DNA of 49,631 nt from an uncultured Akkermansia sp. GTDB taxonomy: Bacteria; Verrucomicrobiota; Verrucomicrobiia; Verrucomicrobiales; Akkermansiaceae. Each line of letters starts with the position of its first letter. The first letter of the stretch is position 1. The stretch is taken from the NCBI GenBank assembly GCA_947624205.1, contig CANQJI010000008.1:1-49631 (forward strand). The letters run 5' to 3'. Under the pieces are notes generated by a model. The model ran no database searches, was not told the origin of the DNA, and saw only the letters and a program-made list of their open reading frames with translations. A program made the position numbers and the translations under genes. Below, piece by piece: positions 35,820-45,564 of this stretch.

Positions 35820-36455
35820 ATGAAGAGAGCCGAGATAGTGAAATTGGTGGTGAGTATTGTACTCATCCTTTTTTCCATGTCGGTGATGCCACAAGCGTGG
35901 GCGGCGGTGGAAGGAGACATGACCGTACTGCGAGCCGCACATCGTGGGGATGTGAATGCTATGCGTCGCATAGGTAGGCGCATGTATCGTGGGTGCTCCG
36001 TTGGAGATCGTTCGACCGGGATACAATGGCTGGAGAAGGCAGCGGGGAAAGGAGATGCGGAAGCCATGTATCTGTTGGGGCTCATTTACGCGGCAAAAAA
36101 GAATAGTGAATTAAGCAAAGTGTACCTTGAGAAGGCTTCCAAACTTGGCAATGAAAAAGCGATTGCTTATCTGAGGAAACGAGAGAAAGAACGCGTGCTG
36201 GCAGCGTCCAATGGTGAATCAAGCAAGGGTGGAAAAGGGAAGGTAAGTGGCGATAAATCGAGCAAGCCGGAACGAAAAGGGAGCGATGGAGATGAGCTGG
36301 CAGGCAAGACTGCTTCTCCTGTTCCTCTTCCAAAGGATCCGCCGAAGGGAGGAATATCTGCACCTGAACTGCATCTCGTTCAGCAGCATTCAACGCAGCA
36401 GCAGTACACTTTCCCGACACAAGTTCCCCAGAACGGTACTTCGCTCATGAATTAA
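35820..36455 (+). CDS. Exported Sel1-repeat protein
   Basis: 211 aa from the ATG at 35820 (MKRAEIVKLVVSIVLILFSM). Signal peptide with cleavage near AWA-AVEG. Residues about 30-125 hold two to three Sel1-like repeats (STGIQWLEKAAGKGDAEAMY, LSKVYLEKASKLGNEKAIAY). The C-terminal 85 residues are Lys-, Ser-, Pro- and Gln-rich and probably disordered. AAGGAG lies at 35801-35806, a little far from the ATG. It stands first in the island, 41 bp before the P-loop gene, and has fewer repeats than the Sel1 protein at 45565. Confidence 0.8.
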   Translation: MKRAEIVKLVVSIVLILFSMSVMPQAWAAVEGDMTVLRAAHRGDVNAMRRIGRRMYRGCSVGDRSTGIQWLEKAAGKGDAEAMYLLGLIYAAKKNSELSKVYLEKASKLGNEKAIAYLRKREKERVLAASNGESSKGGKGKVSGDKSSKPERKGSDGDELAGKTASPVPLPKDPPKGGISAPELHLVQQHSTQQQYTFPTQVPQNGTSLMN

Positions 36456-36496
36456 AAGTTCGATACCAACTATTTAACAGTGCACAAGCAAAATCT

Positions 36497-39061
36497 ATGA
36501 ACAGCGAGATAGAAGACGTAGCAGAGAAAGTGATCGATTGGTACTGGCAACATGGCTCCAAACGCAAAGGCGCCTATGCTTTGGGACGTGGTGGTTGGTT
36601 GGATTCCGTCAATCGTATTATCGCAAAAAATAAGGCAATAAAATCCTCTCTGGAGGAATATGCTAAACCGACGATGGCCTTATGGGGACCGTCCCAAACA
36701 GGTAAATCAACGCTTCTAGCCGAGTTTATAGATCATGGGGTAGATGAAGCCGGAACTGGCAGCGCGTTGAGCTGGGATGGCTCTCCGGCTCGATTTACTG
36801 GAGATTTGAAAAAGTGTAAGACCGTGTTAAACCCCTTTAACAATGAATCAGATGGCTCAGGTTGTGTGACACGCTTTCAGCTTGTAGAACAGGTCCGCTT
36901 CCCGGAGTATCCGATTGAGATTCGATTTGCAACGGAAATGGAAGTGTTGCTGTCATTGGCAGAGGGATATCTCAGCGAGATGGAAACGAAGAATAGAGAT
37001 GGAGATACAGTGCAGTTTGGACCGGATAGTTTAGAAGAATGTGTGAGGAAAGTCACTCAGAAGATGTCGGAGCAATGCACAATGGAAGATCCTCATCCGG
37101 ATCCGAAAGCCTATTCTCTTCTTACCGAACTGCTTGATGTAGTAGAGGTGCTTGTTGACAAGGAGGAGCCACGCTATGCAAATCTTAAAAAAGAGTGGAA
37201 GTCGCGGCGGGTCTCAATTCTCAATGAGGACGTTCTTGCAAGTAATGAGAACGCGGTGATAGAATTCGCCGCTGAACTTTTGTGGGATGGTTGGGAGAAC
37301 ATGACCGGGCTCTACAAAAATTTGCGTGAAAGAAGGAGGCAATTGGAGGAACGCTTCCATCATAAAACCGTGTTTTGTAGCATTGAGGTAGCGGCTATCT
37401 TGCTCGACATATCCTCCGCTAGTCATTATCATAATCCCGACAACGATAGTGTACGTGAAACCGTTGATTCCTGCCGTGTGAAGGAGCTTCGCGATTCTGC
37501 AGGGGAGACGGCGATGGTTATTTATTCTTCAACGACCAAAGAAGAGGGAGGAGAGAAGTTTTTTAAGGACGATGTCGAATTTGCTTTGATACAAAGTCTT
37601 GTGTCGCTCATGGTCGTCAAGCTCCGAGATGAGGTTATGAAAAAGGGAAACAAGGAAGTGTATGACTTCCTTAAATTTGCAGATATTGTTGATTTTCCCG
37701 GAGTTGCTAATGAATTTAAGTCGGCAAATCTTCTCACCGACCAAAAAATTGCCCTTGAGTATAAAGAGGATGGTAAGCATCCTTTGTACGGTCTCGTTCA
37801 GGTTATGAAGAGAGGGAAGACGTCTTCTATTGTTATCAGTAGCTCGCGCAATCTCAATATTGATGTATTCGCTCTGTTACTTCGTTATAACAAGTATCCT
37901 GGTCATCCGGAGCAATTATTGGATGGTATTAAAAGCTGGTTCAAATCCATGGGAGTGGAATTGAAATCTGGAAAATTGCCAGCCGGAAGTGGACTGCCGG
38001 TGAATCTTATCTTTACGTTTTCCGCTCGGCTAATCAATGACTATGCCTCCCTAGGACGGGGGGGGCTTACAGAGGTTTTTCGCAAATATAATGTGGGGGA
38101 GCTATTAGATCCAAAGATAGTTACACCATTCTGTGTGACGTATCCACAATTTAAGGATGGTCGGATTGACGAGCAATACATGGATACGAGGGAGGAAATA
38201 ATTTGCAAGATCGGGAATGATACAGCGTTCACAAGAATCTTTGGTAATAATAACTTGGAAACCGTGAAGCGTATGTCAGGGTTAGGTGAGGAGGAGAGCC
38301 TCGGTGGTCGCTTGTTTTTATTTAGTTCAGTGTTGGAGCAATTGAGAAAGTCGAAAAGAAAGGAAATGTTGGAGCAACAGAAATTGAAGTTGCAGCAGGA
38401 GTGGCAGGAGTGCATGAATGAAGCTCTACCGGGGAATGATCTTGTCGCAAAGAGACGAGACGATATTGAGATACTCGTTAAGGCGTTGAAGGGGAAGACT
38501 AGCGACGAGGTTCAGCCTACGGCTCAGGACATCCTGAAGTTTCAGAATATTGATCCCAGCCAGCTCAACAGCTTCCCCCGCAAACGTAAGGCGCTGGATG
38601 GTAAGTTTTTAAATAGTCAGATCAGCCAGTGGATTGAGGCAGCCAAACGGGAGCCCTTGCAGACGCGAATTGGTTTTGTAAATACTGAGCACCGCTCGCG
38701 CATTCTAACATATTTGCGTTCAAGGGTGGATCAGGAGAGTGAGAGTATTACGGAGTTATTTGACGACATCGCAGTATTGCTTGAATCTCGTTCGGGACGC
38801 TCGGAGTGTCGGCGTCTGTTTGCTACGTTCATGACCAGTATGCTTTACCCGCAGCACCTCCAACATCGGGCGGTTAAAGATAGTGTCGCCCTGCTGGAAG
38901 GAATGGTGAAGGAAGGAACTTCTTCAGATGTGTCTAAGCTCCCCTATTATGTAGCCGTTATTGCTCCTTTTATTGAAACCTTGGAGGAATTAGAGAACAA
39001 GGGGGCAGATCAACGAGGGGAGCAGGAGGGAGATAAGGAGCTGCAAGAAATAGTTGGCTAA
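36497..39061 (+). CDS. Large P-loop NTPase, SrfC-like virulence-factor family
   Basis: 854 aa. Walker A GPSQTGKST (residues 64-72) after a short helical lead, and a G3-like VDFPG at about residues 397-402, a GTPase/dynamin-like layout with a long insertion between. Other features: HPDPKAYSLLTELLDVVEVL, STTKEEGGEKFF, and a C-terminal helical half (about 600-854) without membrane helices. The layout (P-loop near 65, DFPG near 400, length) and the adjacent SrfB-like gene fit the SrfC family (putative bacterial virulence factor); I cannot run the profile. Its stop lies 19 bp before the SrfB-like ATG. Confidence 0.65.
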   Translation: MNSEIEDVAEKVIDWYWQHGSKRKGAYALGRGGWLDSVNRIIAKNKAIKSSLEEYAKPTMALWGPSQTGKSTLLAEFIDHGVDEAGTGSALSWDGSPARFTGDLKKCKTVLNPFNNESDGSGCVTRFQLVEQVRFPEYPIEIRFATEMEVLLSLAEGYLSEMETKNRDGDTVQFGPDSLEECVRKVTQKMSEQCTMEDPHPDPKAYSLLTELLDVVEVLVDKEEPRYANLKKEWKSRRVSILNEDVLASNENAVIEFAAELLWDGWENMTGLYKNLRERRRQLEERFHHKTVFCSIEVAAILLDISSASHYHNPDNDSVRETVDSCRVKELRDSAGETAMVIYSSTTKEEGGEKFFKDDVEFALIQSLVSLMVVKLRDEVMKKGNKEVYDFLKFADIVDFPGVANEFKSANLLTDQKIALEYKEDGKHPLYGLVQVMKRGKTSSIVISSSRNLNIDVFALLLRYNKYPGHPEQLLDGIKSWFKSMGVELKSGKLPAGSGLPVNLIFTFSARLINDYASLGRGGLTEVFRKYNVGELLDPKIVTPFCVTYPQFKDGRIDEQYMDTREEIICKIGNDTAFTRIFGNNNLETVKRMSGLGEEESLGGRLFLFSSVLEQLRKSKRKEMLEQQKLKLQQEWQECMNEALPGNDLVAKRRDDIEILVKALKGKTSDEVQPTAQDILKFQNIDPSQLNSFPRKRKALDGKFLNSQISQWIEAAKREPLQTRIGFVNTEHRSRILTYLRSRVDQESESITELFDDIAVLLESRSGRSECRRLFATFMTSMLYPQHLQHRAVKDSVALLEGMVKEGTSSDVSKLPYYVAVIAPFIETLEELENKGADQRGEQEGDKELQEIVG

Positions 39062-39080
39062 TCAGAAATATTTATATCTT

Positions 39081-42000
39081 ATGGCAGACGCAAAAAATAA
39101 TGATAAGATGAGAAAGATTGAGTTTCCGGTTTTTCCGAATACCGGACATCATTACCTCTTTGTTCCCTTTGAGAAGGATTGGTTAAGCAAGTACGACAAG
39201 GAGCGGTTGCTTATGCGAAGGTGTCAAAGTGACAAGACACCGTGGAGGCGATATGAGGGGAAGGATGCTGTTTCCGGCGAATTGAAGAAGTACACGTGGA
39301 TAAGGACGCGTTTGGGAGTTGATTCAAATAAGACTCCCGGTATGTGGCTGGCCGTGGAAACCAATGTTGGGACAATTAGAAGGGGAACATTTTACGACAA
39401 AAGAGAGGTAACGAAGGGAGATATGCCCGCCTCGGAGGAGGAAAGAATGCATTCTCCATACGCCTATTCAGATATCATGCGAATTTCTGTGGATAGTGAC
39501 AAAGATTCATATGATGTCCAGTTGAAAGTGCCCAATCCGGGAAACGAGGGTCCTTCCGAACTTCCGGTGGCTACCATAGAGATTGTGTGGCAAAAACAGA
39601 ATCCGGCGCGTACAGATGTCGATCTTATTGTAGATTTCGGCAATACGCGTACCGTCGTTCTGGCTCTTGAAAATAATAAGGATGCATCGAAAGACGAGCT
39701 TCGCAAAGTATGTTTTCCGCTGCCTTTTATTTCACGTGGGCACGAATGCCCCGGGCATAATGTTGATGAAAATAGTGGCGCCCGATTCATCGCAGATTCA
39801 TGGTTCCTTTTGCAGGAGCCCATATTTGCGGAGCATGATATGCCACTCCCAGGAGAACAGGATCAGCTCCAATTAAGTAAGGAGTACGAGACACAGACTG
39901 AAACAAAAACAATTAAGGTCGATGGATGGTTCGGTCCAAAAGAAAAAACTACCGAGGAAACAAAATATTATGTGACGGAGAGAGTTCCGCAAATGTTTGT
40001 GGAGATTTCTCCTGTAATCATGGGTGAGGAAGCCGGCGAATTGCTTACAGGTATTGATTTGGAAAAAGGTGAAAATCTTTCTATGAGTTCCCCCAAGCGT
40101 TACTTGTGGGACAATGCCCCATGCGGTGGCGTTGATAATGCCGCCTCCGGCATCGGTCCGTGGTGCATGAATCATAACAGGTGGTCCAATAGGAAACGGC
40201 GCGACGCTCAGTCTGTCTTAAATGGCCAGATATGTCGCTATATGTACATGGAAGGTGATAACAACTGGGACATTGAGCATCCTCCCTATGAAAATGAGGA
40301 TATACGAAAACGTCCTACATGTGCGCCTGAGCAACCCACTTACCCACGGAGTATGGCGATGATGTGGTCGGCGTTGTACGTTATAGAATCATCTTTCCGA
40401 CAAATTACTTCGTATAGCTGGAGGAAGGGAAACAGTGAATTTAGCAGTCGCCGTCTGCGATCTGTCAATGTCACTTTCCCCTCCGGTTGGACCGCCACTG
40501 AGCGTGAAAGCTACAAACGTGCATGGGAGCAAGCTGTTAATATCTTTACCTTGTCCCATCTGGACTCTCGCAAGGACGTTTCTCTGGCTGACGCACAAGA
40601 CGCTCGCCCGCGCATACAGCTGGAGTTGGACGAGGCTGTTGCTTCTCAGTTGCCCTTCATTCATTCCGAAGTAAGACGTTTGCAGGGTGCTAATGCATGG
40701 ATTAAGCTGTATGGTCGCCCCGATGGCACAGGGAAGCATCGGATACGTGTGATGACAGTAGATATAGGAGGCGGAACGATGGATTCCTCAATTGTTGAGT
40801 ACAGGAACAGTGCTTCGGGCTCGCAGGTTGCCTTGAGATACAAGATTTTGTTCAGGGATTGTAATTCCTTTGCAGGCGATAAAGTTGTCCTCGGCATTAT
40901 TCAGAGGGTGTTGCTCCCCTCAATACTTGAGGCAAAAGGCATAGATGAGGATGATGAGATTGCGGAGAAATTTATATCCATTCTAGGTGCGTCACGGGTC
41001 ATGCAGAAGGATCGATCGAAGTGGCAACGAATCACCAAAATGTTCTTTGTGCCCATGGTGAGGTCATGGTTAAGTGATGTGGCAAATTGCAAAAATGGCA
41101 TATACCGGGACGGGGAGACAGGTGAGGAATTTCGTAAGGTCGGAGATATTGCCGATGAAACGGCGGTCAACGAGTTTAATGCCTACCTGAAAGAGGGTGG
41201 GCTCGATTCGAACTTTGTACAGCCTGATGACAAACTGAAGTATGACCCTGAGAAAATTAATCAGTGTATATACGACGGTTTGGAAGACGGCATGGCTCCG
41301 CTCGGTAAGTTTGTTGCATCCTATGATGTCGACGTCGTGACTTTGAGTGGGAAAATATCTGAAATGCCTAAGGTGCAGGAAATGTTGCGTGAAGCATTGC
41401 CAATTTGCGCACAGCGCGTTATTCCCATGAAAGATTATGTGGCGGGCGACTGGTACCCCATGAGTAATGACGGGAAAATATCTGATGCAAAGACCGTGAC
41501 GGCAGTCGGCGCGGCTCTGTTTGTTGCAGGACGAAATGGTCTCATCAATGATTGGCATCTTAGGGAGGAGTCAAGGGGTAACGATGGGGATAGTCGCGAA
41601 GCAGGAATAAATGCAACTCGCAACTACTGGGGAGTTATGAAGCGTGGAGGGAAGGGAGTGACTTACGGCTTTTCCGGGGCTCCATTCCTCTCTCGGGATA
41701 TGGAAGATAATGGAAATGAGGAGTTTATGGATGGTGATGGAGTGCCCCACAAGGGTGCGGAGGTAATGGTTGATACGTACATTGGTCGAGCCAAGTACAA
41801 TACGAGAGATGCTCGCGTCGAGCAACAATACTATTTTAAGTGGATCGGCAAAGATCAGAAAACCGGAGAACCACGCAAACGGCCGGATTCTCCCCTAGCG
41901 GTTGTGTTTAAACGGGGTGAAGGGGAGGATGACAGTATCGAGATTGAGTCCGTAGAGGCGACAAATCCGGATGAGGATGGGGCGATCGGGGTAGACGATG

Positions 42001-42083
42001 TGCGGCTTGAGCTTTGCACATTGCCTCGGGAGGGCTTCTGGATGGATGAGTGCAAATTTGAAGTTGATTTTGGAAATGATTAA
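39081..42083 (+). CDS. Actin/Hsp70-fold protein, SrfB-like
   Basis: 1000 aa from the ATG at 39081; a TTG at 39054 would overlap the previous gene. Two ATPase-fold phosphate loops are visible: VDLIVDFGNTRTVVLALE (about 178-195) and MTVDIGGGTMDSSIVEY (about 557-573), plus an adenosine-type motif VVTLSGKISEMPKVQEML (about 752) and GDWYPMSNDGKISDAKTVTA before VGAALFVAG. This is the arrangement of the SrfB virulence-factor family. No signal or membrane segment. It is likely an ATP-driven partner of the adjacent P-loop protein; what it acts on is unknown. Confidence 0.7.
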   Translation: MADAKNNDKMRKIEFPVFPNTGHHYLFVPFEKDWLSKYDKERLLMRRCQSDKTPWRRYEGKDAVSGELKKYTWIRTRLGVDSNKTPGMWLAVETNVGTIRRGTFYDKREVTKGDMPASEEERMHSPYAYSDIMRISVDSDKDSYDVQLKVPNPGNEGPSELPVATIEIVWQKQNPARTDVDLIVDFGNTRTVVLALENNKDASKDELRKVCFPLPFISRGHECPGHNVDENSGARFIADSWFLLQEPIFAEHDMPLPGEQDQLQLSKEYETQTETKTIKVDGWFGPKEKTTEETKYYVTERVPQMFVEISPVIMGEEAGELLTGIDLEKGENLSMSSPKRYLWDNAPCGGVDNAASGIGPWCMNHNRWSNRKRRDAQSVLNGQICRYMYMEGDNNWDIEHPPYENEDIRKRPTCAPEQPTYPRSMAMMWSALYVIESSFRQITSYSWRKGNSEFSSRRLRSVNVTFPSGWTATERESYKRAWEQAVNIFTLSHLDSRKDVSLADAQDARPRIQLELDEAVASQLPFIHSEVRRLQGANAWIKLYGRPDGTGKHRIRVMTVDIGGGTMDSSIVEYRNSASGSQVALRYKILFRDCNSFAGDKVVLGIIQRVLLPSILEAKGIDEDDEIAEKFISILGASRVMQKDRSKWQRITKMFFVPMVRSWLSDVANCKNGIYRDGETGEEFRKVGDIADETAVNEFNAYLKEGGLDSNFVQPDDKLKYDPEKINQCIYDGLEDGMAPLGKFVASYDVDVVTLSGKISEMPKVQEMLREALPICAQRVIPMKDYVAGDWYPMSNDGKISDAKTVTAVGAALFVAGRNGLINDWHLREESRGNDGDSREAGINATRNYWGVMKRGGKGVTYGFSGAPFLSRDMEDNGNEEFMDGDGVPHKGAEVMVDTYIGRAKYNTRDARVEQQYYFKWIGKDQKTGEPRKRPDSPLAVVFKRGEGEDDSIEIESVEATNPDEDGAIGVDDVRLELCTLPREGFWMDECKFEVDFGND

Positions 42084-42092
42084 TAGCATGCC

Positions 42093-43232
42093 ATGAAAGA
42101 ATTAGGAGATTTTGAACAGGACGATACCCCTATAACGAAGCAGGAGTTCTTCGGCGCATTAAATGCGCTAGAGGAGCGGCTCAGTGCGAAGATAAGCGAA
42201 ATAGGGGGAGGGGATATGGCAGTGGGGAGCACGGCTCCTACTGTGAGGAACGACTCTTCGGACGAACGTGAGATGAAGTCCAAGGGAGGTTCGAGATGGT
42301 ATCATTTCGGTTCGAACGCTCACGTTGAAAAAGACAGGGATAAGCAGAAAAACGCTGAGACTGAGGAGTTGGCTGAACTCAAAAGCAAGCTCGAAGAACT
42401 TCAAAAAACACTTCAGGAGAGCGTAAAGGCGCTTGATGAGAAAGAGCGAAATATTGGAATTCTGAAGGAGCAAATTTGCCGGCTGGAAAATGAAAAACGC
42501 GAACTAGCAGATCAAAAATTACAAATTGAAGGGGAGTATAAAGCTCGTGAGCAAAAACTCCTCTCAACTATCGAGCGTACTAAGGAAGCGTGTGAAAAAC
42601 AAGAAGAGGAAACGCAAAAAGAACGAGCAGCGAAGGAGGAAGCAAACAAACAAGTCGATCGTCTCCAGCGTGAATGGGAACAAGCAAAAGAACAAATTCA
42701 GAATTTGAGGCGAGATCTGGAAGGGGTAAAATCCCTTCGGGACCGTATTTGGCCTTCCTTTTTAAGAGAAATAGAAGGTTTGGCGCCCTTTGCCGAAGAG
42801 TGGAGCAATGAGCTCGTAGCGGAACGCCAGGATAAGGACTTGATTTTCATGTTTGCTAATATTTTCACATGGTCCTGCGCCTTTGCGATTGAAAAAGATG
42901 GAGAGGGAGATGACAGTACGGAGTTGACGGCTACGACTGCTCTTTGGAATTTTAGCCGTGCTTTGCTTCGTTGGTTGTATGCTCATGGTAAAACGAGCGA
43001 AGAGGCTTTTCTAATTATAAGCAAACTATCCGAGGCAGTTAATAGCGTGATGCAGGGGGGACGCTACATGACAGAGGTGCCAACGCTGGACTCTCCCTTT
43101 TCCTCCAAAAACATGGATTATTCTGCGGACGGTTCATCCGTTGGTAGCGTTGCGGCGATTGTCGCATGGGGGATACGAAGCACTTCAAGCAATATCTGCA
43201 AGAAGAAATCTATTGTTAAACTAACCAATTAA
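42093..43232 (+). CDS. Coiled-coil protein of the SrfB/SrfC-like operon
   Basis: 379 aa, family not recognised. Residues about 85-215 form one long charged coiled coil (LAELKSKLEELQKTLQES, QVDRLQREWEQAKEQIQN). A globular helical domain follows (about 225-330; LRDRIWPSFLREIEGLAPFA, TTALWNFSRALLRWLYAHG). No membrane helix. It is 9 bp behind the SrfB-like gene and 6 bp before the protease, so all are made together. A coiled coil beside an Hsp70-fold protein could act as a scaffold or co-chaperone; that is inference. It does not visibly match enterobacterial SrfA. Confidence 0.75.
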   Translation: MKELGDFEQDDTPITKQEFFGALNALEERLSAKISEIGGGDMAVGSTAPTVRNDSSDEREMKSKGGSRWYHFGSNAHVEKDRDKQKNAETEELAELKSKLEELQKTLQESVKALDEKERNIGILKEQICRLENEKRELADQKLQIEGEYKAREQKLLSTIERTKEACEKQEEETQKERAAKEEANKQVDRLQREWEQAKEQIQNLRRDLEGVKSLRDRIWPSFLREIEGLAPFAEEWSNELVAERQDKDLIFMFANIFTWSCAFAIEKDGEGDDSTELTATTALWNFSRALLRWLYAHGKTSEEAFLIISKLSEAVNSVMQGGRYMTEVPTLDSPFSSKNMDYSADGSSVGSVAAIVAWGIRSTSSNICKKKSIVKLTN

Positions 43233-43238
43233 CTAACA

Positions 43239-45368
43239 ATGAGCATTAAACGCATACCTGGCAAAGGTCTTCTCATAGAGATGGGAGATTATATTCGGCT
43301 GCGCGCGAGCATGGGCGGTTCGGATTTTTGGTATCCGGATTACCAGAAAATTTTGCTTGAAAAATTCAAGCCTTTTCTCCCTCGCATGGAGTACAATCCG
43401 ACAGATAACACGGTCACGGCAAGTATTGTTGAGAATGGGGAAGAGCTCTTAAGTTCGAGTACGAGTGATAAGATTCCTGAGAAAGAGTTGAAAAAATTTA
43501 AGGCTCTTTTGAAACAAATCCAGGAAGAAGTTGAGCAAGAAGGAACGGATCCCGACATTAAGCGTGTGATAAAGGCTTTCCGCCTACCGGATCCCGGCAA
43601 GGCTCCGGAGCTGTATCGAGTGTATGGTAAGCGGCGATTGGCTATCATTTGGGGATTGGAGAAGCAAGTGGAATCCTCCATACCGGTCATTGGTGGGGAA
43701 ATTGTCAAAACCTTGACTACGATCTCAGATAAGAAAGGTGGTGCGTTCAAGTGGCTTTGCTGCGGTGCCATTGTAGCGGCTATCGCGGCTCTTGTTTGGT
43801 GGGCTTCGCCATTTGATGAAACGGAACCTCCCACTCAAGAGGGGGCGGTGATTACTGTGCCGGTTGATTCGGCTATTGACAACTTGGCAAAACAGGTGAT
43901 CTATAAGGTGCTTATATCAAAGAATGGGCAGCCTGTCGGAACCGCAACGGCGTTTGCTGCCTCGGCTGATGGCATATTAGTCACTAATGCACATGTAGCA
44001 AAAGAGTTTGGTTCCGAAGGAGTGAAATATCAAGTTGAATCAACGAGCGGCAAACGTTATCCTGTCGAAAAAGTGACACACAGCAATGTGGAAGATGACG
44101 TAGCTCTGCTTAAGATTCCCGCCAACTCTATCCCATATTTGAAGTTACGCACGGAGCAAAAGCCTCGCCGCGGTGAGTACGTGTACATTCCCGGCTACCC
44201 TCTTGGAGCTTCCTCCTATTTCTTAGCGACCGGGAAAGTCACGTCCGTGGATGATAAAGGGAATGGGCATGCTTTCTTCCACGATGCGGCTGTAAGTCCG
44301 GGGTCGAGCGGAAGTCCTGTTGTAGATACCCATGGACAGGCGGTCGGTGTTGTGATAGGGAATATATCGGATAAAGAAAAACAGGCGCAGAGATTGAATT
44401 TTGCTGTGTGGGTGGGGGTGCTGAAGAACGCTCCTATACAGCAGCCAAGTACAGGTCACCTCGTTTTGCCTGAAAATGTCGAAACCAAGGAGATTCCAAC
44501 CACGACGGAATCGACGGATCAATCAGACCCGGATGAACCGACAGGGAAAGGGCCTGCCGGAGGTCCAACTACTTCGTCAACCGGTGATCCAACCACGACG
44601 GAATCGACGGATCAATCAGACCCGGATGAACCGACAGGGAAAGGGCCTGCCGGAGGTCCAACTACTTCGTCAACCGGAGGTCCAACCACGACGGAACCGG
44701 CGGATCCATCAGACCCGGATGAACTGACAGGGAAAGGGCCTGCCGGAGGTCCAACTACTTCGTCAACCGGTGATCCAACCACGACGGAATCGACGGATCA
44801 ATCAGACCCGGATGAACCGACAGGGAAAGGGCCTGCCGGAGGTCCAACTACTTCGTCAACCGGAGGTCCAACCACGACGGAACCGGCGGATCCATCAGAC
44901 CCGGATGAACTGACAGGGAAAGGGCCTGCCGGAGGTCCAACCACGACGGAACCGACGGGTCAATCAGACTCGGATGAACCGAGAGGGAAAGGTCTTACCG
45001 GTGATCCAACCACTTCGTCAACCGGTGGTACAACCGAGCCAGTCTCAACCACGCTGGGAGTGCCGGATCGATCGAATCCGGTTGGAACACCAATGAAGGG
45101 GAGGACCGTATCTGTTGAGCTGCCTGACGATATTCGTATTGAAGCGCGTGTTCTGACAGAGAAACAGGATGCTCAAGGGAGATTTCGCGTTCGTGTGCAT
45201 GTTGAAGCTCCTGATTTTAAGGGAGGTACAATTAAAGGGAAAGAAATTGATAGCAACAGAAATGTGGAGATACTCATTGACCAAAACGGTGAGGAAATTC
45301 CCTATGAAATCTATCGCTGGAACTCTAAGTATCCCACCACGGGCGGCTGCCGCATCAATGTGAATTAG
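43239..45368 (+). CDS. Membrane-anchored trypsin-like serine protease with repeat stalk
   Basis: 709 aa. Residues 1-165 form an unrecognised soluble domain; one membrane helix follows (about 171-190, FKWLCCGAIVAAIAALVWW). A trypsin-like domain (about 215-400) has H252 (VTNAHVAKEF), D287 (EDDVALLKIP) and S357 (SPGSSGSPVV), all three intact. Then a Pro/Thr/Asp/Gly-rich tandem repeat (about 420-600) and a small C-terminal domain (SVELPDDIRIEARV onwards). The N-terminal domain would be cytoplasmic and the protease outside the membrane. Last gene of the operon, before a strong hairpin. Confidence 0.88.
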   Translation: MSIKRIPGKGLLIEMGDYIRLRASMGGSDFWYPDYQKILLEKFKPFLPRMEYNPTDNTVTASIVENGEELLSSSTSDKIPEKELKKFKALLKQIQEEVEQEGTDPDIKRVIKAFRLPDPGKAPELYRVYGKRRLAIIWGLEKQVESSIPVIGGEIVKTLTTISDKKGGAFKWLCCGAIVAAIAALVWWASPFDETEPPTQEGAVITVPVDSAIDNLAKQVIYKVLISKNGQPVGTATAFAASADGILVTNAHVAKEFGSEGVKYQVESTSGKRYPVEKVTHSNVEDDVALLKIPANSIPYLKLRTEQKPRRGEYVYIPGYPLGASSYFLATGKVTSVDDKGNGHAFFHDAAVSPGSSGSPVVDTHGQAVGVVIGNISDKEKQAQRLNFAVWVGVLKNAPIQQPSTGHLVLPENVETKEIPTTTESTDQSDPDEPTGKGPAGGPTTSSTGDPTTTESTDQSDPDEPTGKGPAGGPTTSSTGGPTTTEPADPSDPDELTGKGPAGGPTTSSTGDPTTTESTDQSDPDEPTGKGPAGGPTTSSTGGPTTTEPADPSDPDELTGKGPAGGPTTTEPTGQSDSDEPRGKGLTGDPTTSSTGGTTEPVSTTLGVPDRSNPVGTPMKGRTVSVELPDDIRIEARVLTEKQDAQGRFRVRVHVEAPDFKGGTIKGKEIDSNRNVEILIDQNGEEIPYEIYRWNSKYPTTGGCRINVN
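44496..45034 (+). repeat. 93-bp tandem repeat in the protease gene
   Basis: Units start at 44496, 44589, 44682, 44775 and 44868; the fifth is cut to 69 bp and a diverged sixth starts at 44937. Each codes 31 residues (TTTESTDQSDPDEPTGKGPA then GGPTTSSTG and D or G plus P). Units 2-3 and 4-5 are nearly identical, so a 186-bp pair was duplicated recently. All changes keep the frame. Confidence 0.9.
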
Positions 45369-45437
45369 CCGTCGCTCTCTGTGTTTTCTGTATGAACAGC
45401 ACAGGACACAACAATGGCATTTACCTCATTAGCAACA

Positions 45438-45468
45438 GACCGGAGTCGTGTTTGCCACGGCTCCGGTC
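45438..45468 (+). terminator. Hairpin behind the protease gene
   Basis: GACCGGAGTCGTG (45438-45450) pairs with CACGGCTCCGGTC (45456-45468), 13 pairs including one G-T, loop TTTGC. Followed by GGATTGCTTTTCCC. It lies 70 bases past the protease stop and 97 before the next gene, dividing the island into two transcription units. Confidence 0.75.
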
Positions 45469-45564
45469 GGATTGCTTTTCCCGCTCAGAGAGGCATTCGG
45501 AAGCGGTAAGCATCGCGCCATACCGTGCTTTGACATATGGGTTCTATTCTTGTGGCGATAAAAA

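Noticed and set aside
44496..45034. Possible CRISPR array
   Set aside because: The units are contiguous coding repeats without spacers; no cas gene is present.
45530..45550. TTGACA with TATTCT as promoter of the Sel1-STN gene
   Set aside because: The gap is only 9 bases; other -10 candidates are too far away or overlap the start codon.
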